A model generated the notes under the pieces. That model was given only the letters and a program-made list of their open reading frames with translations. It was not told where the DNA came from and made no database searches. The position numbers were made by a program, and so were the translations under genes. From JAOSJT01 sp035362335 (GTDB lineage: Bacteria; Bacteroidota; Ignavibacteria; SZUA-365), in NCBI GenBank assembly GCA_035362335.1, contig DAOSDL010000026.1, positions 1 through 64,000 on the forward strand: DNA of 64,000 nucleotides, written 5' to 3'. Shown here piece by piece: positions 7,983-16,216 of this stretch. Positions within the stretch are counted from its first letter, which is position 1, and the number at the start of each line of letters is the position of its first letter.

Positions 7983-10166
7983 ATGAAACAGATTGCACAA
8001 CATATCAAATCAGGCGCGATGAATATCGCGGACGTGCCGCCGCCGGCCATCGGACGGGGCATGATATTGGTCAAAAACTACTTTTCTGTGATCAGCGCGG
8101 GCACGGAGAAAACCTCCGTCGATTCGCGGAAATCCTCGCTGTTGCAGCGCGCGAAAAGTCAGCCCGATGAAGTGCGCAAGGTCGTCGATGAGATGCGCCG
8201 CAACGGCGTGGCCAAGACCTACAAGCGCATCATGAGCAAGCTCGATTCCTCGGCTGCGCTGGGCTACAGCACCGCCGGTGTGGTGCTGGCCGTGGAAGAG
8301 GGTGTGCAGGACATCGCCATCGGCGATAAAGTGGCCTGCGCCGGCGCGGAGTACGCCGTGCACAGCGACATCATCGCCGTGCCGCGCAACCTCGTTGCGA
8401 AAATCCCCGACGGCGTGTCGATGGAATCCGCCGCCTATGCCACCATTGCCGCCATCGCGCTGCAAGGAGTGCGGCAGACGGATCCCACCCTGGGTGAATG
8501 CGTGGTGGTGATCGGTTTGGGATTGCTCGGGCAGCTCACCGTGCAGTTTCTCAAAGCCAATGGCTGTGTGGTTGCCGGGGTTGATCTCGACGGCAACGCC
8601 ATAGAGCTTGCACGGCGCTCCGGTGCGGACGTGGCATTGCATCGTCACAACGATCCGGTGGAGTCGGTGGTGACCTCGCTGTCGGGCGGACATGGCGCCG
8701 ACGCGGTGATTATCACCGCCGGCACGAGCAGCAACGATCCCATCGAACTCGCCGGTCGCATCACTCGCGAGCGCGGCCGGGTGGTGGTGGTGGGCGCCGC
8801 ACCGATGGACATTCCGCGCGGTCCGTATTACATGAAGGAAATCGACATCCGCATTTCCCGCTCCTACGGCCCGGGCCGCTACGACAAGGATTACGAGGTG
8901 GAAGGTCTGGATTACCCGATCAGCTACGTGCGCTGGACGGAAAATCGCAACATGCAGGCCTTTCTCAAATTGCTGCAAGGCGGCCGCGTGGATACGGACA
9001 TACTCACCACGCACCGCTTCCCCATCGACCGCGCATTGGACGCCTACGCGCTGATCGAAGGTGAGAAAACCGAGCCGTACGTGGGCATTGTCCTGCAGTA
9101 CGACGATCCATCGTCCGACGATATTGCGGCGCTCTCGCAGTCCGCGACCATCGCACCGCCGGTGATATCGCCCGTACGCAGTTCGCTTACCGTGGGCTTC
9201 ATCGGCGCGGGCAGTTTCGCCTCCGGATTTTTGCTGCCGCATCTCAAGGACATGTCCGATGTCACGCTGGACACCGTGTGCAACCGCAGCGGCCTGACCG
9301 GCAACGACATGCGGAACAAGTTCGGTTTCAAAAAATCCACCACCAGCATTTTCGACGTGCTGGACGACGCGCAGATCGGCACGGTGTTCATTGCAACGCG
9401 ACATGGCGATCACGCGCCCTACACCTTCGAGGCATTGCGGCGCGGCAAGCATGTATTCGTGGAAAAGCCGCTGGCACTGAATGAGGAAGAACTGCGGCCG
9501 ATCGAGGACATCCTCCGCTCGCATCCCGAGCTTGCGGGCAAATTGTTGCTGATGGTGGGCTTCAACCGCCGCTTCGCTCCGCTGGTGCGGGACATGCGCA
9601 GCTTTTTCGCATCGACGCGCGAACCCGTGATCGTGCATTATTACGTGAATGCGGGCTTCCTCCCCAAGGACCATTGGACACAGCATCCTGTGGAGGGCGG
9701 CGGACGCATTGTGGGCGAGGTGTGCCATTTCATCGACACCATACAATTCCTCACCGATGCGACGCCGGTGCGTGTGAGCGCCGAGTGCATTGCCTCGGAC
9801 AGCGAAGCCGTGACGAATTACGACACTGTGAACATCACCTTGCGCATGAGCAATGGCTCGCTCGGCGTGATCACGTATGTGGCCAACGGCGATTCCTCCG
9901 TGCCCAAGGAGCGCATTGTGATGTCTGGCGGCAATGCCACAGCCATCATGGACAATTTTCAGCAGCTCACACTCGCTCGCGGCGGCAAGCAGGAGCGCAA
10001 GCGCGGCACCGGTGATAAGGGTCACCACAACGAAGTGGTGGCGTTCATGGATGCGATTCGGAACAAAGCATCCGAGGTGATATCGCTGGACAGCATGCTG
10101 GCCACGACGCGCTGCACGTTCCGCATTCTCGATGCGCTCAACAGCAGAAGCATCGTGGAGTTGTAG
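7983..10166 (+). CDS. Two-domain oxidoreductase: MDR-type dehydrogenase fused to Gfo/Idh/MocA
   Basis: A 727-aa fusion. Residues 1 to about 370 are a medium-chain dehydrogenase with the Rossmann signature VVIGLGLLGQLTVQF followed by the acidic residue of GVDLDG. Residues about 395-727 are a Gfo/Idh/MocA-type NAD(P) sugar oxidoreductase with GFIGAGSFASGF and the catalytic EKPLAL loop. The ATG at 7983 (MKQIAQHI) gives the usual N-terminus. Such bi-domain oxidoreductases are generally found with polysaccharide or O-antigen genes and are thought to act on nucleotide sugars, but their reaction is not well established. It heads a plus-strand run in which uppP follows after 24 bases, so a cell-envelope glycan role is reasonable. 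Confidence 0.88.
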   Translation: MKQIAQHIKSGAMNIADVPPPAIGRGMILVKNYFSVISAGTEKTSVDSRKSSLLQRAKSQPDEVRKVVDEMRRNGVAKTYKRIMSKLDSSAALGYSTAGVVLAVEEGVQDIAIGDKVACAGAEYAVHSDIIAVPRNLVAKIPDGVSMESAAYATIAAIALQGVRQTDPTLGECVVVIGLGLLGQLTVQFLKANGCVVAGVDLDGNAIELARRSGADVALHRHNDPVESVVTSLSGGHGADAVIITAGTSSNDPIELAGRITRERGRVVVVGAAPMDIPRGPYYMKEIDIRISRSYGPGRYDKDYEVEGLDYPISYVRWTENRNMQAFLKLLQGGRVDTDILTTHRFPIDRALDAYALIEGEKTEPYVGIVLQYDDPSSDDIAALSQSATIAPPVISPVRSSLTVGFIGAGSFASGFLLPHLKDMSDVTLDTVCNRSGLTGNDMRNKFGFKKSTTSIFDVLDDAQIGTVFIATRHGDHAPYTFEALRRGKHVFVEKPLALNEEELRPIEDILRSHPELAGKLLLMVGFNRRFAPLVRDMRSFFASTREPVIVHYYVNAGFLPKDHWTQHPVEGGGRIVGEVCHFIDTIQFLTDATPVRVSAECIASDSEAVTNYDTVNITLRMSNGSLGVITYVANGDSSVPKERIVMSGGNATAIMDNFQQLTLARGGKQERKRGTGDKGHHNEVVAFMDAIRNKASEVISLDSMLATTRCTFRILDALNSRSIVEL

Positions 10167-10190
10167 CATGCGGGAGCGGGCGTTCTGAAC

Positions 10191-11012
10191 ATGGATGTAT
10201 TGCAGGCGATGCTGCTCGGCGTAGTGCAGGGCGCCACGGAATTTCTACCGATCAGCAGCACGGCGCATTTGCGCATCGTGCCGGCGCTGTTCGGTTGGGA
10301 CGATCCCGGTGCGGCATTCACCGCGGTGACGCAAATCGGCACCATGATCGCGGTGCTCGTGTATTTCCGCAAGGATCTTCTCGCACTGAGCGGGGCCTTT
10401 TTGCGCGGCCTGGTGCGCAAGGCCCCGTTCGTCGAGGAGCAAAGCCGTCTGGCGTGGTGGATCATCCTCGGCACCATTCCCATCGTGCTCGCCGGGCTGC
10501 TGCTCAAGGATGCCATTGAAAGCACGTTTCGTTCGCTGTACGTGATTTCCGCCAGCTTGATTGTGCTCGCGTTGCTGCTGGCGCTGGCAGAACGGCTGGG
10601 CAAGCGCTCCCGGGACATGGCGCGCATCGGCTGGCGCGACGGCCTGCTTATCGGCATAGCGCAGGCGGTGGCGCTGGTTCCGGGCTCGTCGCGTTCGGGC
10701 AGCACCATCACCATGGGGCTGTTCCTGCATCTGCGCCGCGAAGACGCCGCGCGCTTTTCCTTTTTGCTGAGCGTCCCCGCGGTGTTGCTGAGCGGATTGT
10801 ATCAACTGTACGCCTTGCGCGACACGCTGCTGACGGATTTCGGCGTGCAGCTCGCCGTTGCGACCGTGGTGGCGGGCATTGTCGGATACGCCTCCATCGC
10901 CGTGTTGCTGCGCTTCCTGCGCAACCACAGCACCACCGTGTTCATCGTCTATCGTATCGCGCTGGGCATATTGCTCATCGTGCTCATCGCACAGGACATT
11001 GTCATTCCATAG
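10191..11012 (+). CDS. uppP: Undecaprenyl-diphosphate phosphatase
   Basis: A 273-aa multi-pass inner-membrane enzyme that recycles undecaprenyl-PP to undecaprenyl-P, the lipid carrier for peptidoglycan and O-antigen. The N-terminal signature VVQGATEFLPISSTAHL carries the acidic/Gln catalytic motif. The second signature is PGSSRSGSTITMGL. Hydrophobic segments fill the rest, and the length matches BacA/UppP. It fits the envelope theme of the preceding sugar oxidoreductase. Loss or overexpression of this family changes bacitracin sensitivity (family knowledge). Confidence 0.97.
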   Translation: MDVLQAMLLGVVQGATEFLPISSTAHLRIVPALFGWDDPGAAFTAVTQIGTMIAVLVYFRKDLLALSGAFLRGLVRKAPFVEEQSRLAWWIILGTIPIVLAGLLLKDAIESTFRSLYVISASLIVLALLLALAERLGKRSRDMARIGWRDGLLIGIAQAVALVPGSSRSGSTITMGLFLHLRREDAARFSFLLSVPAVLLSGLYQLYALRDTLLTDFGVQLAVATVVAGIVGYASIAVLLRFLRNHSTTVFIVYRIALGILLIVLIAQDIVIP

Positions 11013-11037
11013 ATCATCAACCATTCAGGAGCGAAGC

Positions 11038-11649
11038 ATGCGCAACACCATCGTTTCACTTCTCGCGTTTCTCGCCTTTCTCACCGTCACCACCACCGGC
11101 TGCCAGGCCCAGAACGAGCAGGCAACGCCCAAGCATACACCGCCACAACAACAGGAGCAGAAATCCGTGGACAAGGAAATTGCAGTTATCGAAACCGAAC
11201 ATGGCACCATCGAGATAGAGTTTTATCGTGACGCCGCCCCGAAAACCGTCGAAAACTTCGTGCAGCTCGCCAAGCGTGGATATTACAACGGTGTGATTTT
11301 CCACCGTGTGATCAAGGGCTTCATGATTCAAGGCGGCGACCCGACCGGCACCGGCTACAATGGCGAGAGCATTTACGGCAAGCGCTTCGACGATGAAATC
11401 AATACCGACCTGCAGATTTACAAGGACGGATACAAGCGCGGCACCGTGGCCATGGCCAATGCCGGACCCAACACCAACGGCAGCCAGTTCTTCATCATGC
11501 ACCGCGACTACGATCTCGCGAAGAATTACACCATCTTCGGTCGCGTGGTGTCGGGCATGGAGACCGTGGATGCCATCGCCAATCTTCCCGTTGGCGAAGG
11601 CAACCGTCCCAAGACCGCCGCGACCATGCTGAAAGTCACGATGAAGTAA
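11038..11649 (+). CDS. Cyclophilin-type peptidyl-prolyl isomerase, predicted lipoprotein
   Basis: A 203-aa protein with a lipoprotein-like signal (TVTTTGCQ, Cys about residue 21), a short Gln/Pro/Lys linker, and then a complete cyclophilin domain. The catalytic motif FHRVIKGFMIQGGDP and the NTNGSQFFI loop are intact, so isomerase activity is likely. The predicted lipid anchor would put it in the periplasm or outer membrane, where it would help fold envelope proteins. A good AGGAG precedes the ATG at 11038. It lies in a tight run between uppP and holA. Confidence 0.93.
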   Translation: MRNTIVSLLAFLAFLTVTTTGCQAQNEQATPKHTPPQQQEQKSVDKEIAVIETEHGTIEIEFYRDAAPKTVENFVQLAKRGYYNGVIFHRVIKGFMIQGGDPTGTGYNGESIYGKRFDDEINTDLQIYKDGYKRGTVAMANAGPNTNGSQFFIMHRDYDLAKNYTIFGRVVSGMETVDAIANLPVGEGNRPKTAATMLKVTMK

Positions 11650-11668
11650 TGCGCGGAATGGCGCAACC

Positions 11669-12724
11669 ATGACTGATCGCGATCTCGCACGACAGCTTCG
11701 GAGCAAAACCCTCCTCCCCGTCTACCTTCTGCACGGGGAGGAGGAGTTTCTCATGGAGCGCGCGGTGAAGTCCATCACCGCGCTGGCACTTGGCGATGGC
11801 GATCCGTCCTTCAATCTGCACACGTTTCGCGGCAGCGAGCACAAGGCCGAAGACGTGGTGATGTCGGCCAACGCCTTTCCATTCATGGCCGAGAAACGCG
11901 TTGTCGTCGTTCGTGAAGCCGAGAAACTCTCCACCTCCCCCGCTCTCGGCGCCTATGTGGGCAATCCCAACCCCGACTGCGTGCTGCTGTTGTGCGCGAC
12001 AGAGATCAAGGCCTCTTCGAAATCCCGCGCGAAAGCAGCGGCGAAGCCCTCGAGCAAGAAGTCCGAGGATGTGTCGCAGATCGTTCAGCGCATGGAACAG
12101 GAAGGCGGATCCGCGGCGGCGGTGGAGTTCAAGCCGCTGAAAGACGCGGCGGCGCAGCAGTGGGTGGAACGCGAATTTCAGGAAGCGGGCCTGCGCATCA
12201 CCCCCGAGGCCTGTACATTGTTTTGCACATTGATCGGCACGCAGGCGCGGGCGCTGTCGTCGCAGATAGAAAAAATCATCTCCGCCATGCACGGACGCGA
12301 GAGTGTGCAGCCGGATGATGTGTACGAACATCTGGGGACTTCGCGCGACTACAACGTGTTCGAATTGGTGAATGCCGTGACGGCGCGCGACCGTCGCCGC
12401 GCCATGGATATCGCCACGCAACTGCTGCGCACCGAAGAGCCCGTGCTCATGCTCAACCTGCTGTTCCGGCAGTTGCTGATCGTCTGGAAGGCGCGCGTGA
12501 GTGGCATGGGCGGACGCGCCACGGACGAGGAGGCGAGGGCGATAGGCCTGGCCTTTGGCTGGCAGCTCGAGGCGTTGCGGCCGCATCTGGGGAAATTCGC
12601 GGATTCATCGTATTTTGATCGGTGTTTTGAATATATTCTCGAAGCCGACCTCGCAATCAAATCGCAACCCGTCGCACCGGAGACCGCCATTATGCGTCTC
12701 GTGGCGCGACTGACGGAAGCGTGA
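11669..12724 (+). CDS. holA: DNA polymerase III subunit delta
   Basis: A 351-aa clamp-loader subunit that opens the beta clamp during DNA replication. The N-terminus LPVYLLHGEEEFLMERAVKSI is the typical HolA opening. It is followed by a central AAA-like fold with KRVVVVREAEKL, and the C-terminal helical domain with EPVLMLNLLFRQLLIVWK. The length is usual (about 340). A Lys/Ser-rich insertion near residues 115-130 (KSRAKAAAKPSSKKSE) looks like a flexible loop peculiar to this lineage. It starts 20 bases after the cyclophilin gene. Confidence 0.93.
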   Translation: MTDRDLARQLRSKTLLPVYLLHGEEEFLMERAVKSITALALGDGDPSFNLHTFRGSEHKAEDVVMSANAFPFMAEKRVVVVREAEKLSTSPALGAYVGNPNPDCVLLLCATEIKASSKSRAKAAAKPSSKKSEDVSQIVQRMEQEGGSAAAVEFKPLKDAAAQQWVEREFQEAGLRITPEACTLFCTLIGTQARALSSQIEKIISAMHGRESVQPDDVYEHLGTSRDYNVFELVNAVTARDRRRAMDIATQLLRTEEPVLMLNLLFRQLLIVWKARVSGMGGRATDEEARAIGLAFGWQLEALRPHLGKFADSSYFDRCFEYILEADLAIKSQPVAPETAIMRLVARLTEA

Positions 12725-12746
12725 TCCCACACCAATCGGCGTTTTC

Positions 12747-13397
12747 ATGGAACCCATTCAGGAACAAACGTTAGAGCTCCGGGTACAACGTCTGATCGAG
12801 GAAAATCAACTGGATCGTGCAACCCTCGATACGTTGTCCGATGAGGAATTGATGCTCCTGTTCCAGCGCGACGTCCGACCCGCCTACGATATTCTGGTCG
12901 GGCGTTTCAAGGATCCGCTGATGAACTACATCTACCGATTCGTCGGGAACAGCAACGACGCGGCGGATATTCTGCAAGAGACCTTTCTCCGCGTGTACAA
13001 GAAGAAGATGCTGTACAAGACGATCGCGCGGTTTTCCACCTGGATCTACACCATCGCCGGCAATCTCGCGAAAAGCGAATTGCGCAAGGCCCACCGCAAG
13101 GGGCACATTCCACTGGTCATCGAGCGCGAGAACGACGACGATTACGTGTTGCCGCTGCACGATGAGGATCCCCTCCCCGACCGCAGCGCCAACAGTGCGT
13201 TGATTTACGACCGCATTCACGCGGCTCTCGCCACGCTTCCCGAGGCCTTTCGCGAAGCCGTGATTCTGCGCGACGTTCAGGACCTCAGCTATGAGGAAAT
13301 CGCGGAAATCATCGAGATGCCCATTGGCACCGTCAAATCCCGTATCAACCGCGGGCGGGCGCAGCTCCAGGAACTATTAAAAGATTTGTATGAATAA
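12747..13397 (+). CDS. ECF-family RNA polymerase sigma factor (module 2)
   Basis: A 216-aa RpoE-like sigma factor. An N-terminal extension of about 45 residues precedes region 2 (DILVGRFKDPLMNYIYRFV, DAADILQETFLRVYK, STWIYTIAGNLAKSELRK). Region 4 contains LPEAFREAVILRDVQDLSYE and the recognition helix IGTVKSRINRGRAQLQELL. The gene lies 22 bases after holA and 17 before its membrane partner. The ECF type and the neighbour suggest stimulus-dependent transcription. No promoter of its own is visible, so it is probably driven by read-through in the long operon. Confidence 0.93.
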   Translation: MEPIQEQTLELRVQRLIEENQLDRATLDTLSDEELMLLFQRDVRPAYDILVGRFKDPLMNYIYRFVGNSNDAADILQETFLRVYKKKMLYKTIARFSTWIYTIAGNLAKSELRKAHRKGHIPLVIERENDDDYVLPLHDEDPLPDRSANSALIYDRIHAALATLPEAFREAVILRDVQDLSYEEIAEIIEMPIGTVKSRINRGRAQLQELLKDLYE

Positions 13398-13414
13398 TTG
13401 CTCCGGTGTGAAGT

Positions 13415-14086
13415 ATGAGTGACACAGCCGATATCCCGCGTTCGACGGAGGAACCGGAGCGCATCAATCCGCGGCTCCTCGGCGATCTTCGCGCGCTGCC
13501 CCGCGTCTCCGCTCCCCTCGACTTCGAATACCATCTCAACCAGCGTATCGCGGCCGAAAGCAGCTTGGCCGCCGAGCCCTGGTGGAAGCGCTTGTTTCGT
13601 CCCGCAGTGATCTGGGGCGTGCGCATTCCCGCGTACGCCTACGGCGCCGTGGGAAGTCTCGTGGTGCTCGCCGTGTCGGTGTACGTGTATCAGAGCACCG
13701 ATTTCCGCGACGATCTTTCGCGCGAAGCGCTGCCTGAAGAACGCCCGGCCATCGAACAGATCGAGCAGCCGCCCACCACTCCCGAAGCAACGGAGCACGA
13801 TGCCGCACCGGCCGAAACCCCGGTTATGACGCAGGAGAAGCCCTCGCAGCGCAACGCGGCACGCAAACCCGCCCCTCCCGCGGCGCGGCCGAATCCTGCG
13901 AAAAAGGAAGCGGTGTCCGAAGAATCGCTGGACCTGACCCCGCGCACGCGCGGCATCATGCTGGACGAAGCCGAGGAACTCAAAGCGAGGAACAGTCTCC
14001 TCGCCAATGATTCCCTCCGCCGCCTCGATTCGCTGCGCCGCCTGCAAACCGCGCCGAAGGATACTCCCCAACCGGACACCCGCTGA
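13415..14086 (+). CDS. Membrane protein, probable anti-sigma partner of module 2
   Basis: A 223-aa protein with a cytoplasmic N-terminus of about 70 residues, one membrane helix at about 73-91 (AYGAVGSLVVLAVSVYVYQ), and a long Pro/Ala/Glu/Lys-rich low-complexity periplasmic tail that ends in Arg/Leu/Asp repeats. It lacks the HxxxCxxC zinc motif, so an anti-sigma role is inferred from its topology and its position directly after the ECF sigma gene. The Pro-rich tail could span the periplasm or contact peptidoglycan. Confidence 0.7.
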   Translation: MSDTADIPRSTEEPERINPRLLGDLRALPRVSAPLDFEYHLNQRIAAESSLAAEPWWKRLFRPAVIWGVRIPAYAYGAVGSLVVLAVSVYVYQSTDFRDDLSREALPEERPAIEQIEQPPTTPEATEHDAAPAETPVMTQEKPSQRNAARKPAPPAARPNPAKKEAVSEESLDLTPRTRGIMLDEAEELKARNSLLANDSLRRLDSLRRLQTAPKDTPQPDTR

Positions 14087-14087
14087 C

Positions 14088-15380
14088 ATGCCGCCCGTGC
14101 TTCCGAACGTTCCGCTCGCCGAACGCATGCGTCCCGGAAGCATCGACGAGTATGTGGGTCAACAGCATCTCGTCGGCCCGGGCAAACCGCTCCGTCAAAT
14201 GCTGGAGCGCCATGCGCCGTTCAGCATGATTCTCTGGGGGCCGCCGGGCAGCGGCAAAACCTCCCTCGCCCGTCTTCTCAGTTCCGCCGTCGATGCCCAT
14301 TTTGAACAATTGTCCGCCGTTTCCGCCGGCGTCAAGGATGTACGCGGCATTATCGAGCAGGCGCGGAAGAGGCGCTGGGAGCTGGAACAACTACAGACCA
14401 TTCTGTTCATCGACGAGATCCATCGCTTCAACAAAGCGCAGCAAGATGCGTTATTGCAAGCAGTTGAGCAGGGCGACATCATCCTGATTGGAGCCACCAC
14501 CGAGAATCCCTCCTTCGAGATCATCCCGCCACTGCGTTCGCGTGCGCGCACCTTCGTGCTGCAGCCGCTGAGCATGGAGGATTTGCGCGGCATACTCGAC
14601 CGGGCGCTGGCAAACGATTCCTTTTTGCAGGGACTCGACGTTTCCTTCGATGATGTGGACATGCTCATCGCCTACAGCGGTGGCGACGCCCGCGGCATGT
14701 TGAATGGATTGGAAATGTGCTGCCTGCTGGCCGAGAAGGACGGCACGGTACACATTTCGCAAGATGTGCTCGAGGAGGCCTTCCAGCGCGCCTTTGCCAA
14801 ATACGACAAAGGCGGTGAAGAGCATTACAACATCATCTCGGCTTTCATCAAATCCGTGCGCGGCAGCGACCCCGACGCGGCGCTATATTGGATGGCGCGC
14901 ATGCTGGAAGGCGGCGAAGATCCGCTGTTCGTGGCGCGACGCCTGATAGTGCTGGCCTCGGAAGACGTGGGCAATGCCGATCCCAACGCCCTGTTGCTGG
15001 CCCATGCCTGCTTTCAGTCCGTGCATGCCATCGGCATGCCGGAGGCGCGCATCGTATTGGCGCAGACAACCACCTACCTCGCCAGCGCGCAGAAGAGCAA
15101 TGCCGCCTATCTCGCCATAGACGCGGCCATCAACGATGTCCGCACCCTGCCGCCGTACGCGGTGCCGTTGCATTTGCGCAACGCTCCCACGTCGCTGATG
15201 AAGTCGCAGGGCTACGGCAAGGGGTACAAGTACAGCCACGACTACCCCGGGCATTTCGTCGAGCAGGACTATCTTCCCGCTGAACTCAAGGACCGTATTT
15301 ACTACAATCCCACGCAGGAGGGACGCGAGCAACAGCTCGGCGAGCGCTTGCGCGAGCGGTGGAAGCGCCGACGCGGCTGA
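14088..15380 (+). CDS. rarA: Replication-associated recombination ATPase RarA (MgsA)
   Basis: A 430-aa AAA+ ATPase of the RarA/Mgs1/WRNIP1 family, which acts at stalled replication forks together with RecA and SSB. Walker A is GPPGSGKTSLARL, Walker B is LFIDEIHRFNKAQQD, and sensor 1 lies in IGATTENPSFEI. The C-terminal helical domain begins near KGGEEHYNIISAFIKSVRG, which is the family's tetramerisation part. The ATG at 14088 gives the usual MP-x-LAERMRP start; the longer frame upstream overlaps the previous gene. It is the last gene of the run, and radC follows convergently. Confidence 0.96.
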   Translation: MPPVLPNVPLAERMRPGSIDEYVGQQHLVGPGKPLRQMLERHAPFSMILWGPPGSGKTSLARLLSSAVDAHFEQLSAVSAGVKDVRGIIEQARKRRWELEQLQTILFIDEIHRFNKAQQDALLQAVEQGDIILIGATTENPSFEIIPPLRSRARTFVLQPLSMEDLRGILDRALANDSFLQGLDVSFDDVDMLIAYSGGDARGMLNGLEMCCLLAEKDGTVHISQDVLEEAFQRAFAKYDKGGEEHYNIISAFIKSVRGSDPDAALYWMARMLEGGEDPLFVARRLIVLASEDVGNADPNALLLAHACFQSVHAIGMPEARIVLAQTTTYLASAQKSNAAYLAIDAAINDVRTLPPYAVPLHLRNAPTSLMKSQGYGKGYKYSHDYPGHFVEQDYLPAELKDRIYYNPTQEGREQQLGERLRERWKRRRG

Positions 15381-15443
15381 TCATAGCGCGTTCCTGCGGC
15401 ATTCCACAGCCCGCGCGTCGACACATTCGACGACTGCAGTCGT

Positions 15444-16160
15444 TCACTCCGGCAGCCAGCCATTTTCCGCAAAGCTCACGTACGAATTCCCGCAAATGAT
15501 GATGTGGTCCTGTACGGGGATGTCCATCATCTTTCCCGCCTCCACCAATTGCCGTGTGATGCCATGATCCTCGCGGCTGGCCTCGCGCACACCGCTCGGA
15601 TGATTGTGCATGAGGATGATGGAACTCGCCAGTTCTGTGACCGCGGCGCGAAACACTTCGCGGGGATGCACCAGGCTCGCATTGACAATGCCCTCGGACA
15701 CCACATGTTCTCGGATAATTTTCCCCGCATTGCTCAGTAGCAGCACAAGGAAACGCTCGTGCTGCAAGTCGCGCATACGGGGAATGTAGATGCGGGCGAC
15801 ATCCTCGGGCGAAGAAATGCTTTCCCTGTCGTCGTCCGCTCCCGAAGCGTAGCGCCTACCGAGCTCGAAAGCGGCATGTATAACCACGGCGCGGGCCTGC
15901 CCGATGCCGTGCAGAGATTGCAGTTCGTTGAGCGGCCGCCGTGCCAGGTTGCGCAGCGAAGCGTAGGTGCAGAGCATGTCTCGCGCGATATCGAGGGCGT
16001 TTCTACCGCCCGCACCGGTATTGATCATCAGCGCAAGCAATTCCGCATCGCTGAGTGCTTCGGCTCCGGCGCGCAGCAGTTTCTCGCGCGGGCGGTCATC
16101 GGCGGGCCATTGTTTGATGGGGATGGGTTTGCGGAGCTCCGGAGAGTCGTTGCTGGACAT
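15444..16160 (-). CDS. radC: RadC/YeeS-family JAB1/MPN metalloprotein
   Basis: A 238-aa protein. The N-terminal part has a helix-hairpin-helix (LQSLHGIGQARAVVIHAAFE). The C-terminal JAMM domain has the full zinc motif HNHPSGVREASREDHGIT and an upstream Glu (REVFRAAV region). The family was once linked to DNA repair, but its biochemical activity remains unsettled. The gene is the last of a minus-strand run and converges with rarA, 63 bases away. In that gap there is a 14-nt perfect palindrome and a 6-bp hairpin but no clear T-rich terminator. Confidence 0.95.
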   Translation of the reverse strand: MSSNDSPELRKPIPIKQWPADDRPREKLLRAGAEALSDAELLALMINTGAGGRNALDIARDMLCTYASLRNLARRPLNELQSLHGIGQARAVVIHAAFELGRRYASGADDDRESISSPEDVARIYIPRMRDLQHERFLVLLLSNAGKIIREHVVSEGIVNASLVHPREVFRAAVTELASSIILMHNHPSGVREASREDHGITRQLVEAGKMMDIPVQDHIIICGNSYVSFAENGWLPE

Positions 16161-16216
16161 GATGCATTCTCCCTGAATGACATGAAGTGATGGTGAAGCG
16201 AGGCGCTCGGCCCCGG

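Noticed and set aside
8010..10169. 719-codon minus-strand frame opposite the two-domain oxidoreductase
   Set aside because: It is the antisense shadow of a gene with clear dehydrogenase motifs.
15381..15443. Palindromes acgactgcagtcgt and cgtcga/tcgacg as a terminator
   Set aside because: They are short with no T-run; the gap between convergent genes need not contain an intrinsic terminator.
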